From contig JAPYKE020000555.1 of the NCBI GenBank assembly GCA_028554795.2, positions 364,764 to 428,763 on the forward strand: a stretch of 64,000 bases of DNA, read 5' to 3'. This stretch comes from Sinohyriopsis cumingii. Its lineage: Eukaryota > Mollusca > Bivalvia > Unionida > Unionidae. The notes under the pieces are model-generated. The model had not been told where the DNA came from. It ran no database searches and saw only the letters and a program-made list of their open reading frames with translations. Below, piece after piece: positions 39,601-51,044 of the stretch. The translations under genes were made by a program, and so were the position numbers. Positions within the stretch are counted from its first letter, which is position 1. Every line of letters begins with the position of its first letter.

Positions 39601-40278
39601 TTTTTCAGCCGAAATCAGAGAATAGACCTTGCTCTGCAACATATAGAAAGCAAACGTATTTAAACAGCATCATCTTCTCTGACTCACTATCAGTACTTCA
39701 GTCACTACACAGTAGAAAACTGGAAAAACATACTCGTCAAAAATATAAAGATGAGTGTCTCCCACGATGTAATATACTGTTGGTTACCTATCCATATTGG
39801 TATTAAAGGTAACGAAAGAGCGGATTGCGCTGCTAAAATGGCCCTTACTCAAGAACCATCTGATTTTAAAATACCGTATACTGATTTTAAACCTAGTGTC
39901 AGAAGGTCCTTACGTCAGAAGTGGCAGACATCATGGAATGATGCATTGAATAACAAACTTCATGCAATCAAGCCAACTCTAGGAGAATGGACTCCTTCCT
40001 ACAGAACCCTGCGTAGGGAGGAGGTAGTCATTGCAAGAATTCGAATTGGTCATACTTATATCACCCACTCCAATATACTAAAAGGTGAAGACCTACCAGA
40101 GTGCGTTTCTTGCAATGAACCATTCACTGTCAAACACTTTATGATAGAATGTTTTGACCTGCAACCATCGCGCTATGAGTATTACAATGTGCATGACATG
40201 AAGGAACTTTTTGAGACTATAAACATCACTCGTATTATAGAGTTCCTGAAAGCAGTGAATATTTACACTAAGCTCTAA
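36603..40278 (+). pseudogene. LINE ORF2: endonuclease, reverse transcriptase, RNase H
   Basis: Endonuclease signs are QWNCRGL, LCLQET, FLGDFNAHN and SSDHFP. The reverse transcriptase spans about 38040-38900, with NSYRPIALTS, FIDLEKAYDT and YVDDFLI. RNase H is at about 39500-39850, with YTDGSKDEG, FSDSLSVL and GNERADCAAKMA. A CVSC...H...C finger lies near 40110. Stops at 36795, 37160 and 37334, and several frameshifts (for example near 37540, 37990, 38450, 39430 and 39620), inactivate it. Confidence 0.85.
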
Positions 40279-40309
40279 CTTTTGTGCTATCATCTTGTGC
40301 ATTTTTATG

Positions 40310-40311
<2 letters not shown>

Positions 40312-40378
<67 letters not shown>
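40312..40378. repeat. (TA)n microsatellite in the LINE 3' region
   Basis: About 33 TA units just after the LINE ORF2 stop. Open frames across it in either direction encode only alternating Tyr/Ile and are not genes. Confidence 0.95.
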
Positions 40379-40380
<2 letters not shown>

Positions 40381-40629
40381 GTCCCTTTTTAATACCATTT
40401 CATTATTTTTCATTAACATACAACATTTACATCCCCGTTGATTGGGGAGCTTTATTTTGCACCGTTACCATCTTACCGTTTTAATTTCAACTATTTGTTT
40501 TTTTATATCGCTGGTCGATATGAGACTTTTTATAATTTTTAAAGACTATACACATAATATTTTGTTTTGGCGCTAAATAGCCTTACAGTGCTGATGCGCC
40601 GTTAAAAATAATCAATCAATCAATCAATC

Positions 40630-40641
40630 TGTCAAAAATGA
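40630..40641. repeat. LINE target-site duplication, right
   Basis: TGTCAAAAATGA, identical to 35886-35897, directly after the (AATC)n tail. Confidence 0.85.
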
Positions 40642-40862
40642 ATGTAAAATTTATGGGGTTGGTGGTAGTGTTGGTTCAGTATATAAACCACCACTTGCAC
40701 CATGAATTAACCTGATTACTGAAGTCAAAATCTCATATGTATGCTTTCTAAAAAAATCATTAGTTTTTATTTGTATATTCAGTGTAAAATTGTTCTCATT
40801 TTTTTTGTAATTGGTCATTGTCCGATGAAAATTCACCAGATAAACTGTCCAGTGAGACCTTA

Positions 40863-42340
40863 AGAACCGGTGTCATTTTTTCAGTCTTGTCAAATGTGAT
40901 TCACTCTGCCATAAATCATTTCCTTATTAACTCCATATCTTGAATCTGACATAGTTGGGTGTTCCAAGCATACACTTCATATAGATTTGATAGCAAATAA
41001 TCATAGTAGAAGAAGGACGTTAACTAAACAGTTTTAATGCTACCAGGTATTGCTCCTGACCCATTCTCCTAATGAACAATAAAAGCCTTAGAAGTTTCAT
41101 GCAAGGTGGTTTAATTGAAGTATTTCACATACTTATTCAGTTTATCAACATTTTCAATACAAACTTAGTATATTTTTCTAATTTTATGATGATTGCCTTA
41201 ATTTAATGCTCTTACATCCATATCTACTCATAATGTAATGTTTCAATGTATATATTTCATCTTACTTACAGAAATTTAAGTTATAATGACCTATATATAG
41301 GAAGTTCATGATTTTATTTTCTTGTAGGCCTCAAGGTGTATGGGAGGACACCTGCCGAAGTGATATTGCTAACAGCAGGACAACATCAACAACAAAAAAT
41401 TGGGAGTCAGACATGCCTATTGTTGTGAAGCTTTCACAGGAACAATATATCTGCACCAGTTTCATGGAAGTTTTTGGTGAGTTATGTTAAATGGATGTCC
41501 CTTTTTACATTGTGTTTTTTCTCCTCCCCTTTTTTTACTTTGCATGAGTTTCTATTTGCTTTAGATTTAGATTCGATTCTATGCAGGTGACAATCACTAG
41601 CAAAACAAGCAACTTCAACAACATTATGTGCCGGCCAGTAGGATAATGATTTAAAGGTGACCTTCTTTGTGTTCTTAAAATACATTATCCAAGCATATTA
41701 TTTTATCAACAGATGGGATAAATCTGGGTATAGAATTTCATTTAAGTTTCCCAACTGATGTGGTTCAGTTTACCAAGATTGGTCCATACATTTGATGTTA
41801 CCTGATGAGTTGCCTCCCTTAAGTCTACCTTGGATTTATCCATTCTAGAATAGATTTGACCTTCTTCATGATATCAGTGGGAGAGTTCTGGTCAGTTTAT
41901 ATATGCAGTGCATCGTTATTATTCTTTCAAGTACTTAGCATGTACATTCTGCAGTTATTTTACAAGAAATTCAGCTTGGCTTCTTTTACATCTTTTATTC
42001 ACTACTATTTCAGGTTGCATGAAGAGTTGTATTATTTGTGTTCTCAGATATCTCTACTATCACCAGGCACTAACAACACAGGGTGTATAGCTATGGAAAA
42101 TCATGAAACATATATTATTAGGAAATTGTATGTTTCAGAGGGGAAAGTAATACATGAAGTATGAAGCTGTCTCATAGATGTTGCTCTGTTTGATAGCTTT
42201 TGGTCATCGATAAATTCAATAAATCATAGGAAACAAACAATTTTGAATTTTAAACTTCTTAAGGTTGCGTTTTATTTAGAATTGGCCAAAGTTTTGAAAA
42301 TAAGAATATTTTCCCTTAATCAGACTGCTATTTGAATTCT
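40863..42340. other. Host DNA between the two MITEs, possible exon at 41328-41476
   Basis: A 149-nt segment is bounded by TTCTTGTAG and GGTGAGT, good splice-acceptor and donor matches, and is open in one frame (PQGVWEDTC...FMEVF). It is not recognised. The rest is AT-rich without a visible gene. Confidence 0.35.
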
Positions 42341-42991
42341 TAAGGTCTCACTGGATAGTTTCGAATTTTGACACCCAATTAATTTTTTAAGGTAGAAGGC
42401 ATGAACCTAATTATCACAAGCCTAGCATTTATAAATTCACACATAACCTAAATCTATAATGTGGTTTAGATTCACTTTTTCTTAGGCATGGAAATAGGTT
42501 GGCTTGTTGGCGACTGCCTGTCACAGATTTGCATTGGAGATCAAATGCGTAGCTTGGGCTGCAAATGAGTTGTCGACTTGGCTTACGTATTTATGTGTGT
42601 CTGCTACAGAGGTAAATATCTACAAATCTAGATGGTTGAGGGGTGATGAAAAATATGCTAATTTGCTATCGTACTAGTGAACTTTATTCATGCATAAGGC
42701 ACATACTGATTCTTTCAGCTGCCTTTTCACAGAAAAATATTCAAAATAGCTATTTCTTGTCAAAAATGAAAGTAAAATTTAGGGGTTGGTGGCAGTGTTG
42801 GTTTAGTGTAAAAACCATCAGTTGCACCAGGAATTAACTTGATTACTGCAGTCAAAATCTCACATGTATGCTTTCAAAAAAAACATTAGGTTGTTTTTAT
42901 TTTTATCTTCAGTGTAAAATTATTCTCATTTTTCTGTAATTGGTCATTATCAGATGAAAATTTACCAAATAAACTGTCCAATGAGACCTTA
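42341..42991. mobile_element. MITE 2 (TA-type), intact
   Basis: 651 bp with inverted ends TAAGGTCTCACTGGATAGTT and AACTGTCCAATGAGACCTTA, flanked by TA. It matches MITE 1 along its length. No coding capacity. TA target use suggests mobilisation by a Tc1/mariner-type transposase (inference). Confidence 0.85.
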
Positions 42992-43640
42992 TCAGATCGT
43001 TCCTCCATTTTATGGCGCCATTAGACAAACACACTGACCTAGTGTGATCTCTATCACTTAACAGGATAGCTTTAGGAACTATTTACAAAGTCAGCAAAGA
43101 TACCCTGCTACATTATCTACTTTTTTAAATTGAAATTTCTACTATTGTTTTCTTTCAACTTACCTGACATTAGTCTCATTGGATCATTTATTTTTGTGGA
43201 AATATTCAGCAAGTACAAGCGTGGACATTCCATTTTTTCGGTAAGTTGAAATTTATGTTTATTGTAATACATGCGTGCTACCATACTTAAGTTAGGCGAA
43301 TACCGCGATAATATAAAGTTGTTCGCACAGGGGCTCGTATCGTTGCTTAAAATTGACCTGGCATACATGTACTATATAATAACTTAATAATAACGTATAA
43401 TAATAATAGTTATTATATAGAACACGTATGACAGGTCAATTTTAAGCAACGATACGAGCCCCTGTGCGGTAATCTGGGAGCCTCCATAAGCGGTTTTATT
43501 TACATTTATGCTATTTGATTCACAGAAACTTTAATAGGAATATACAACGGGAATGTCAGTGATACTTCACAATTTGTAACAATGTAGCAATCACAGAATG
43601 GTTTTAATATGTACCGAGTGCGATAATACCGTTCCAACAA
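42992..43640. other. Host DNA with a long hairpin
   Basis: No gene seen. A 36-bp inverted repeat, beginning GCACAGGGGCTCGTATCG at 43325-43360 and mirrored at 43432-43467, surrounds a 71-nt AT-rich loop. Confidence 0.6.
43325..43467. repeat. 36-bp near-perfect inverted repeat
   Basis: Arms 43325-43360 and 43432-43467 are reverse complements. It could be a miniature hairpin element or a cruciform-prone site. Confidence 0.8.
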
Positions 43641-44578
43641 CAGGTGATCGACGCGAGCTATATGTTTAGAGAAAGAAAAAAAAAATAATCTAAAGGAAAA
43701 AAATCATACAGAGTGACAAAGATACCTTAGATTACCCCCATGACCCGTTCTGACATAGGACCCTCTCTATCATAATTTATAAGAGAGAAGGTACGGAACT
43801 TCCAAATACTTCGCTCCACCCATGAACCTCGATTTCCTTCTGCTATTTCCGTCTTTAAAGGCACACGACCATACTATATGGCTTGTTTTACTCCTGAGAT
43901 ATTTTTTTTTTTCATTGTGGACACTTTCGTGTTCATCTGAAAACCGGTGACAAGAGCGATACGGGCAATGTTTTCAACTTTATGGTGCATCCCTTCTTGA
44001 ATTACAGAACAGCGGTAGATGCAAAAGAAAGTTTTCTACTTACCATTAACTCGATTCAACTTTAGGAATCCTGTTCCATGCAAGTATTATACATTGTCTT
44101 CTTCACTGCAAACACATCGTATACATGCATCTCTATTTTCAAAACTGGCAAACTATGCGGCACTAACGTCAACGTTGAAATATGATTGGCTCAAAAGGTT
44201 ATACTTATTATCATAGGAGCACGGAAGTGTCCACAATGATAAACTTCGCGAAAATCGCACGTTTCGGAGCCCGTAAGTTCAGTTTGGTACAACGCAGAAA
44301 AGTCAATGATGGCTCGATGGATAGAAAAATATTTCAGAAGTAAAACAAGCCATATAATATGGTCGTGTGCCTTTAAAGACGGAAATAGCAGAAGGAAATC
44401 GAGGGTCATGGGTGGAGCGAAGTATTTGGAAGTTCCGTACCTTCTCTCTTCTATATTATGATAAAGAGGGTCCTATGTCAGAACGTGTCATGGGGAAAAT
44501 CTAAGGTATTTTGTCACTCTGTACGATTTTTTCCTTTAGATTTTTTTTTCTTAACATCAAGCTCGCGTCGAGCACCTG
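43641..44578. mobile_element. Foldback element with ~300-bp inverted arms
   Basis: The ends CAGGTGATCGACGCGAGCT and AGCTCGCGTCGAGCACCTG are inverted. Long arms continue inward, including GGAACTTCCAAATACTTCGC on the left and its complement near 44417 on the right. The centre carries no recognised gene. Confidence 0.75.
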
Positions 44579-44639
44579 TGGTTCTAGACCAGCAAGTTGT
44601 TCTCCACCTTTTTTTTTTTTTGACGCCAAAGCCAGTCTC

Positions 44640-44960
44640 AGAGAAGTCTTACGGTGGTTTACGGTAACAGTACGTCAGTTATTGCAAGGCATCATTCACA
44701 TTTCACATCAAGCCAAACGCTTATTTGAGAGAAACAAAGAAACCTTGACGCAACTGGCAGATCTCCGCATCGACACTCAAACCAAGCAGCAAATCATTTT
44801 GAAACCTGGAGGTAGCGGTTCTCTAGGAGGTGTCATCATTCGTTCCCTCAATTCCCCCAAAGTCATCCCCAAGACAAAAGTTGCGAACCCAGAAGAAAAA
44901 GAGCAATGGTGTCAAGACCAGGTCACAGCCCCCCAGAGAAAGAAAAGCCCCCGGAAAAGA
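44640..44960 (+). pseudogene. Small Polinton protein fragment (first paralogue)
   Basis: The segment with SHQAKRLFERN, LADLRI and GGSGSLGGVI has the pattern of the short Polinton proteins that end in a Gly-rich hydrophobic region. It lies directly after the foldback element, and its 5' part is not recognisable. Confidence 0.4.
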
Positions 44961-45144
44961 CCCCAGAAAATAGCGTGTGCCCGTAAGAGAGGCACTTGGG
45001 CCAGGACGCAACCTTACATTACCAAACCAAGACCTGCAGGACGGTAACTGCGTCTCCAGTAGTCTCAGTTTCTTCCACTTCTCCGTTGCTGCTGATGCCA
45101 GCCAAACCCGATTTGAAACTCGTCTTTCCTAATCTGATAAAAAA

Positions 45145-45402
45145 ATGGAAACCCATGTCTCCAGGAACTTCTCCTACACTGGTGACACCCACCTTCTAAT
45201 CCTCTTTGCTGCAGTGGCAGCTGCTCACAAAGTACCTGCCCCCACCAAGAGAGATCGGGAATGTTACAGAGTTTACTGGATTTATCCAAGCAAGAAATGT
45301 CCCGATTTAGTCCATTGCGAACCCTCCGCGTCTAATGATGCCTGTCGTGAAGATTGTAAGACGGACGCATTCCACTATAAAAAGACCTGTACCAGACAAT
45401 AG
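45145..45402 (+). CDS. Unassigned Cys-rich 85-codon frame
   Basis: A hydrophobic stretch (LLILFAAVAAA) is followed by eight cysteines in a short region (RDRECYR, SKKCPDLVHC, ACREDCKTD, KKTC). It could be a fragment of a secreted protein or a chance frame within the relic. Not recognised. Confidence 0.3.
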   Translation: METHVSRNFSYTGDTHLLILFAAVAAAHKVPAPTKRDRECYRVYWIYPSKKCPDLVHCEPSASNDACREDCKTDAFHYKKTCTRQ

Positions 45403-45486
45403 GTATCATTGTTTTTGTGCTTTGGAACAAACAGAGATGTCACCCCACAGAAGCGATCACTCTTCTAACCCATAAAGGAAAGAAAA

Positions 45487-45860
45487 TGAAAGGACTGCCT
45501 CTTCGTTTAGTCAAATATTGGGACGTGTTGTCCATCCTGTCAAATGTCCCTCCACACTTCCGTAAACAACTCATTCAAGCATCCTCGAAAGACGTCGATA
45601 CTGTGTGCGAATATTGCCTGAATACATTGAAAGGCACGATATCTTTGTCCCCACATCAGAAAGAATGCTTAGCCAACCATCGACACGTTCTTCGCCAAAT
45701 GGTGAAGAAGAAAATACCCATCCGTTAAAAGAAAAAGATGTTGGTACAACGAGGAGGAATTGTGCCCCTGTTGTTAGGATTGTTAGGACCCATGCTGAAA
45801 GGAATATTGGGAACAATGCTGGGAGGACTCATGGGAGCATTGGAAATAAAATGACCAAAA
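45487..45860 (+). pseudogene. Small Polinton virion protein, decayed
   Basis: Reads LKGTISLSPHQKECL, an interrupting TAA at 45726-45728, then KKMLVQRGGIVPLLLGLLGP, the typical ending of a small basic Polinton protein with a Gly/Leu-rich C-terminus. The stop lies between the lysine-rich segment and the hydrophobic tail. Confidence 0.6.
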
Positions 45861-45899
45861 AAATAAAATGGGTCTCTGGAGTTCAAAAATCTCAGACGT

Positions 45900-46560
45900 A
45901 ACGTTTGGAATCTGATGGAAGGATGAAAACTGACTTTATTGCCTTACTAACGATGGATGAGATTTCATCGTTGGTAAGAACAACGGCATTTGCCTCACAA
46001 TCATCATTTGACCGAGATGTTCCAGATAAAGTACGAATTGCAGTCTTTGATGGATCGCAACGATTTGTCAGAAACGGAAAAATCTCATCGGTTCGGTTAA
46101 GTGTTGCAACGATTGCAATGCCTTCAACAAAAAGCTTTAGAAGAAACAGCTCAGCTAACTCTCAAAGATTTTAAGGCCCTGATGAAAAGTCCTTCACTAC
46201 CGTCACTAGCCCCAGTGGCCAAGACAGACGCAGCCCCATGGATGCACGGGGAAGAAGAGACGCGAGAAGTCTTTCAAACCGGTCAGCGGCTACCATCCGT
46301 AGTAAGATTTTAGCATCCTTGTTGACTCCTGCCCCAACACCTCAACCAGAAGAACTTAAAATTTGGGCGAAGAAGATGATGTTCACTCCACCTTAGATAG
46401 AGTTGAAAAAGAAAGACGGGAAACCAGAAGTGAAAAAGGAAAGCAAGATCAAAAGCCATCCCATTGTCATAACCACCACCACGACCACTACCCTCGACTT
46501 CTACTTCCGTGGCACATCGGACACTTAAAGCCGTTTTGAAAATCACCTCCTTAAGCCATC
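45900..46560 (+). pseudogene. Decayed coding region, unassigned
   Basis: Broken frames with Ser/Thr/Pro-rich segments (LMKSPSLPSLAP) between the small virion gene and the integrase. Position suggests an element gene; no family recognised. Confidence 0.3.
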
Positions 46561-46604
46561 CAAATTAGCATCTGTGAAAAGTGGGTGACTTATTAAAAAA
46601 TGGA

Positions 46605-46905
46605 GAATATGTTAGCCAGCATTTACTACGACCCATCCCATTCTGCGGGATACGGAGAAGTTCAGAAATTGTATCGTGCTTCCAAACCCGCCTGAAAAGT
46701 CTCCGTTTACCTTAAGTGCAACAATGGTTAAAAGAACAAGCCACATACACCTTACACAAACCCATTCGACGAAAAGTTTGCAGAAGTCGCACCCGAGTTG
46801 GGGGGGGGGTATCAATCAACAGCGGCAAGCCGATTTAGCCGATGTCTCTAATTTGGCCACCTACAACCGTGGCTACAAAAAACGCAAATCGTCTTTTTCT
46901 GCCTA
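46605..46905 (+). pseudogene. Polinton integrase, N-terminal fragment
   Basis: ASIYYDPSHSAGYGEVQKLYR, then a stop and a frame change, YTNPFDEK-type text in one frame and TYTLHKP in another, then RQADLADVSNLATYNRGYK around the first catalytic Asp. The rest of the catalytic core is deleted. A G-run (46801-46809) marks a frameshift. Confidence 0.7.
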
Positions 46906-47175
46906 ATCTTTGTCGCGTATTGTGTCATTGATGCTGCCATTGCCAATCTGAGTTTGCAAGTAGGAAACAAACAGTTGTGGACCATTTTACTGTGCAGTTG
47001 CATCGGTTACTTTCTCCCCAATCCTTCCCTGAAATACTCCTCTAACGGTCACAACGGAAGCCTTGCGACCAACACCAGTCACCCTCCCAACAGTCAAGAT
47101 CCCTACAATAATCACAACAATCCTCTTTTGGACAATCCTCTGACCTCCAGTGACCCATCGGACAGTAGAACTTGA
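46906..47175 (+). pseudogene. Membrane-protein fragment of the relic
   Basis: A hydrophobic segment (LWTILLCSCIGYFL) followed by an Asn/Pro/Ser-rich tail, directly before the penton relic. Not assigned. Confidence 0.3.
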
Positions 47176-47999
47176 CATTACCCTGTGACTGTTACATTGA
47201 TGTGTTTTCCAAAAACACATTATGCTGTTTCACGGCCAAATTACCTCAAGCCATCCAATTAGATCACGAAGTCCATTTGGAAGTGTCTTTGGTCGAAAAT
47301 CATTCACCCTACACAAATCAAAAACATCATCGAAAATCAAAACACTTTTACGGTCGGAGTTCATGACGAACAAGTGCAACAAAACTTGGATGAACGCGCC
47401 ATTGCAGGCGACTCTATGAAACCACAGGATCCCAAAACTAAACGGCTAGCCTATCTGTTGACCATTCCTACAGGCTATTATTTTAGCGGTCAAGATCTGG
47501 TGAACACGGTTGCTGCCAGGTTCAATGTAGTGTTTGGCAAAGCCTTGGACAAACCCAAACGAAGTGTCACTCTCGAGTACCATAAAGTAGTTCGTCGCCT
47601 GCTCATAAAATGTTCAGGGGACAAAATGTTGGCCGTTACATTTGCTCCTGAATTGTATTACATTTTGGGTGGAGAACCCAAGATGATCAAGATTAAAAAC
47701 GAAATACCACCCATTATCGGCAACTTGGATTTTGCGAAATATTTTCGATTCCCTATAGAAACGAACCAAGAACTAATTTTGATCTATGTGTACTCTGACG
47801 TGGTACAGTACAACGTGCTGAGACACACAGCCGCACCGTTACTGCGAGCAATTCCTTTCAAAGTGGATTCTGTCACAACGAATGACGAAGAAGGTGGACA
47901 CTGTCAGCATTGGTATAAAAGGAGATCTGGGACAAAATATTCCATTCACCAAAGGGAAAGTCACGGTGAAATTCAATTTTCGAAAACGATTCTCTAACA
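47176..47999 (+). pseudogene. Penton-like capsid protein relic
   Basis: The N-terminal part with DVFSKNTLCCFTAKLPQAI is in one frame. The main body with IPTGYYFSGQDLVNTVAARF, ELYYILGG and YVYSDVVQYNV...APLLRAI runs from 47374. After a shift near 47885 the end with NIPFTKGKVTVKF is in another frame. These are the hallmarks of Polinton penton proteins. Two or more frameshifts. Confidence 0.75.
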
Positions 48000-48010
48000 A
48001 CTCGTAAGTC

Positions 48011-48271
48011 ATGTATCCTATGTACCGAGAAGTCGCTACACAACGAGAACATGGCTTGGGAGATATGTTGAGACCTGCCTTTCGTTCGATGTCCCCCGTT
48101 TTGAAACCGATGGTGACACGACGATTGCACGCCTTGAAAGATGCCGCTTTGACGCAAGGCAAAGAATTTCTCCAAAATGTCATCATCGGCAAACAAAACC
48201 CCAATGAAGCCTTCTTGAGAGCAGGTCAAAATGTCTTGCTTCAAACAGGCAATGGCATTTTATGCCGATGA
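48011..48271 (+). pseudogene. Minor capsid (pVI-like) protein relic
   Basis: 86 codons right after the penton relic. It has the usual RGLGDMLR-like start region and a helix with ALKDAALTQGKEFLQNV, as in Polinton minor capsid proteins that follow the penton gene. The 3' end is lost. Confidence 0.5.
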
Positions 48272-48568
48272 CAAAATCCTATAAATGCCCTGTACGCTGC
48301 TGAGCCAGGCATTTCGGATTTTCTGACGCCACAGCAAGGACAAGGCAGAAAGAGACTACGAAAGTACCCCACCAGGGAACTTCATACCCCTAGAACGATA
48401 AAGACTAAGAAAAGAAGAACCGGATGAGAATGAGAAGGAATTTGATTATTAAAAAGCCACAGAGAGGGAAAACAAATGACGCACCGATAGTCTTGCTCAT
48501 GTTCCAAGTCGGAACTAGATCTGTTTGCCATGCCACGCCACCCACTATGTTGACGATGCAAGAATCCT

Positions 48569-49760
48569 AATGAGTTGATTTCATCCTCTTTGACGGATTT
48601 AGCTCCCACCGAGTTTGAAATCAAAGGACAACCCGAACATTACATCGATCTGACCAGCAGTTACTTGTACATGAAAGTCAAAGTGCTCAAAACGGACGAA
48701 ACTGTTCCAGGAGCCGATGCTAGAGTAACTCCTGTTAACAATTTCATGCATTCCTTGTTCAGCGAAGTGGATTTGTACTTGAATAACAAACTGGTCAGCA
48801 GTATCATGGATACTTACCCTTACCGAGCGTACCTGTAAAATCTCTTGACGGACGGAAAAGAGGCCAAAAACACTCATATGGATGCTGTGTGGTATGGAAA
48901 CCTGACAAGCAGGCGTGGACAAGTTTAACGACACAGCCCCGACAGCATATGACGATCCTCACAATATGGGCTTGAACGATCGTCGAAAGAAAATCCTTTA
49001 GAACTGTCGGATGGTTTGCATTTAGACATGTGGTTGCAAGAGAAGTATTTACTCAACGGAGTGGATATCCGTCTAAGACTGAATCGTAGCTGTACCGTTT
49101 TCCATTTGATGGCTCATGCCAACGAGTACAAAACCATCATCCAAGAAGCCAGACTTTATGTGCGCCATGGAACTGTTACCTAAAGTGGGAAACGACATTA
49201 GCCACACTTTGAGCAGAACGACCGCCAAGTATCCGATACGACGAGTGGAAGTGACAACTTTCAACATTGCTGCTAGACTCCAATCAAGATCGAAGATCAT
49301 CTGTTCCAATGAGAATTACCCAAAGTTTAATCTATGGTATCGTTAGCAATGCAGCCCTCAACGGAGCCCACGATCAAAAATCCTTTCCAGTTTAAGCACT
49401 ACAAAGTGTCCAAGATCGAAGTAATTCGCAATGACAATACCTTGTGTACCAGACCCTTCGAACCAACTTTACCCAGAAGAATTTCTATTGAGATCGTACT
49501 TGTCCCTGTTCGAAGCCACAGGACAGCTAGGGACCAACACCAGCCACAGCATTACGTACGACGATTATGAAGGAGGTTACACTTTGTGGGCCTTCGATTT
49601 CACTCCAGACCAAAGCAGCGACGAGAGACATTTATACCCTATAAAATCCGTTCAACTTCGTGTAGAACTTCAGTTTGCAGAATCTCTACCCCACACAGTG
49701 AACGTCATCTTGTATGCCGAATTCGACAATACCATAGAAATAGTCATTCTAGACTATTAG
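48569..49760 (+). pseudogene. Hexon-type major capsid protein relic
   Basis: First jelly roll: EFEIKGQPEHYIDLTSSYLY and NNFMHSLFSEVDLYLNNKL. The middle has LHLDMWLQEKYLLNGVDIRL, AKYPIRRVEV and KNPFQFKHY, and the end is TVNVILYAEFDNTIEI. The order is that of the canonical Polinton/adintovirus hexon. Stops (48838, 49182, 49345) and frameshifts disable it. This capsid is clearly unlike the one at 20961-21992. Confidence 0.8.
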
Positions 49761-50199
49761 AAGCTATGGAAGACTGTAATCCCTCTTTGAATGATAGAGA
49801 CTCTTTGGAAATGGACTATCAGACTATCGTGGAAGCCGTGGAAGAGGACACAGTGATGAGGTCCAGATGGCCAGAAAAGAACAACATTTAGTCTCCTATT
49901 TTGCCAAACACCTGGCAGCAAAAATTATGAAATTTATCAAGAAAGATTGCTTAGGATGTCAAAACGATCATCCCAGTCAAATTCAACATGATAAATGTCT
50001 TATGATGAATCAAGAATAAAAATTGAACAAGTATCTGGAGGACACTTGAGGTCTCATCTCGGAAGAAGCAGTGTTGCCTTAGTGGTATAAACACTTGCGT
50101 GATCATTCCTCTCCTCCCTTGATTGATGTAGAGATCCATCACATCGAAGCCTTATTGGCTCAGAGTGCGGAGACAAAGCGAATAAACGGTTAATTGTCA

Positions 50200-50690
50200 G
50201 AAATTTTCAAGCAAAAAGTCAGGATTAAATTGATGACTTATCATTGTCTGGGAAACCAGAAAAAAGAAGAAAACAAAAAACAACTAGGAATACCTAGGAA
50301 CTGTATTACCTTTTGAACAACAGTTCGTACACTGCTTCTTGGAATCCTGTCGTGCGTATTAAAGATGAACTGCTTCATCGCAAATCTAAAGACCATTAGC
50401 TTATGTCATCTACACGGGCGACAGTCATCTCCCAGGAACCCACTGGGTAGCCATCTACTTCCCTAAAGATGGTTGTGCAGAGTATTTCGATTCGTATGGA
50501 TTGTCACCTTTGGAAGACAACATCATCGACTTTATGAGACGAAATGCCCAGGCGACATGATTGAAAAATGTGAAATTACAAGGCACAGATTTGATAGGGT
50601 GTGGACAATATTGTGTGTATTTACTTCATCAACGCAATCTTGAATATCCTTTAGAAGATTTAGCGACTTATTTTATCGTGATGTTCTAGA
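50200..50690 (+). pseudogene. Adenain-like protease relic
   Basis: LPGTHWVAIYF with the catalytic His, EYFDSYGLSPLE with the Asp, and LIGCGQYCVYLLH with the Cys are all visible between stops (for example near 50558). The region before 50380 is less clear. The 3' neighbour is not recognised. Confidence 0.7.
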
Positions 50691-51044
50691 AAAGAATGAA
50701 AAGTAGATCGATGGGGCTATGACCATTATGGATATATCTTGTCTTTAGCTAGCAAACGTAGTGTACATCAATGGCCCAATGACTTCCATCCGTGGAAGTC
50801 TAACTTAACTTCACAATGTTGTCAACCTTGTCAAAAACAATTTGCTTGTTTGTTTGAAATGATGTGTTGGTTAATGGTTGTTTGAATTAAAATATTCTGT
50901 TTTGAAAAAGTCTTGGTGGTTTGTTTTCAAACATTTTTGTGACTATAATTGTTCTTTGGCTTCTCTCCATCCCTCACCCTAAGATACGCTCTATAGCGTT
51001 CTACCCTAAACATTGTAGGGATGTTTTCTATCGCGTCCGCACTT

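Larger units (their letters stand above)
35898..40629 (+). mobile_element. RNase H-bearing LINE (I/Nimb-like), 5'-truncated and decayed
   Basis: Flanked by a perfect 12-bp duplication and ending in (AATC)n. It holds the end of a gag-like ORF1, an APE-type endonuclease, a reverse transcriptase, an RNase H and a terminal Cys/His motif. The start is truncated because ORF1 begins almost at its zinc knuckles. Clade assignment rests on RNase H presence and the tetranucleotide tail and is tentative. Confidence 0.88.
35464..40862. mobile_element. MITE 1 (TA-type), split by a LINE
   Basis: The left end GGTCTCACTGGATAGTTT and right end AAACTGTCCAGTGAGACC are inverted copies. The body matches MITE 2 (42341-42991) on both sides of the LINE, which splits it after TGTCAAAAATGA. 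Without the LINE it would be about 650 bp. No transposase is coded. Confidence 0.8.
44640..50700 (+). mobile_element. Decayed Polinton of a second lineage
   Basis: Fragments in one strand: two small Gly-rich-ended proteins, integrase N-terminal part, penton, minor capsid, hexon-type capsid and adenain. All are broken by stops, frameshifts or deletions. The capsid and penton types differ from those of the left-hand element and match the widespread animal Polinton/adintovirus type (recognition from memory). No TIR was found. Confidence 0.75.

Noticed and set aside
40300..40484. Small proteins over the TA microsatellite
   Set aside because: Alternating Tyr-Ile text from (TA)n on both strands is not a gene.
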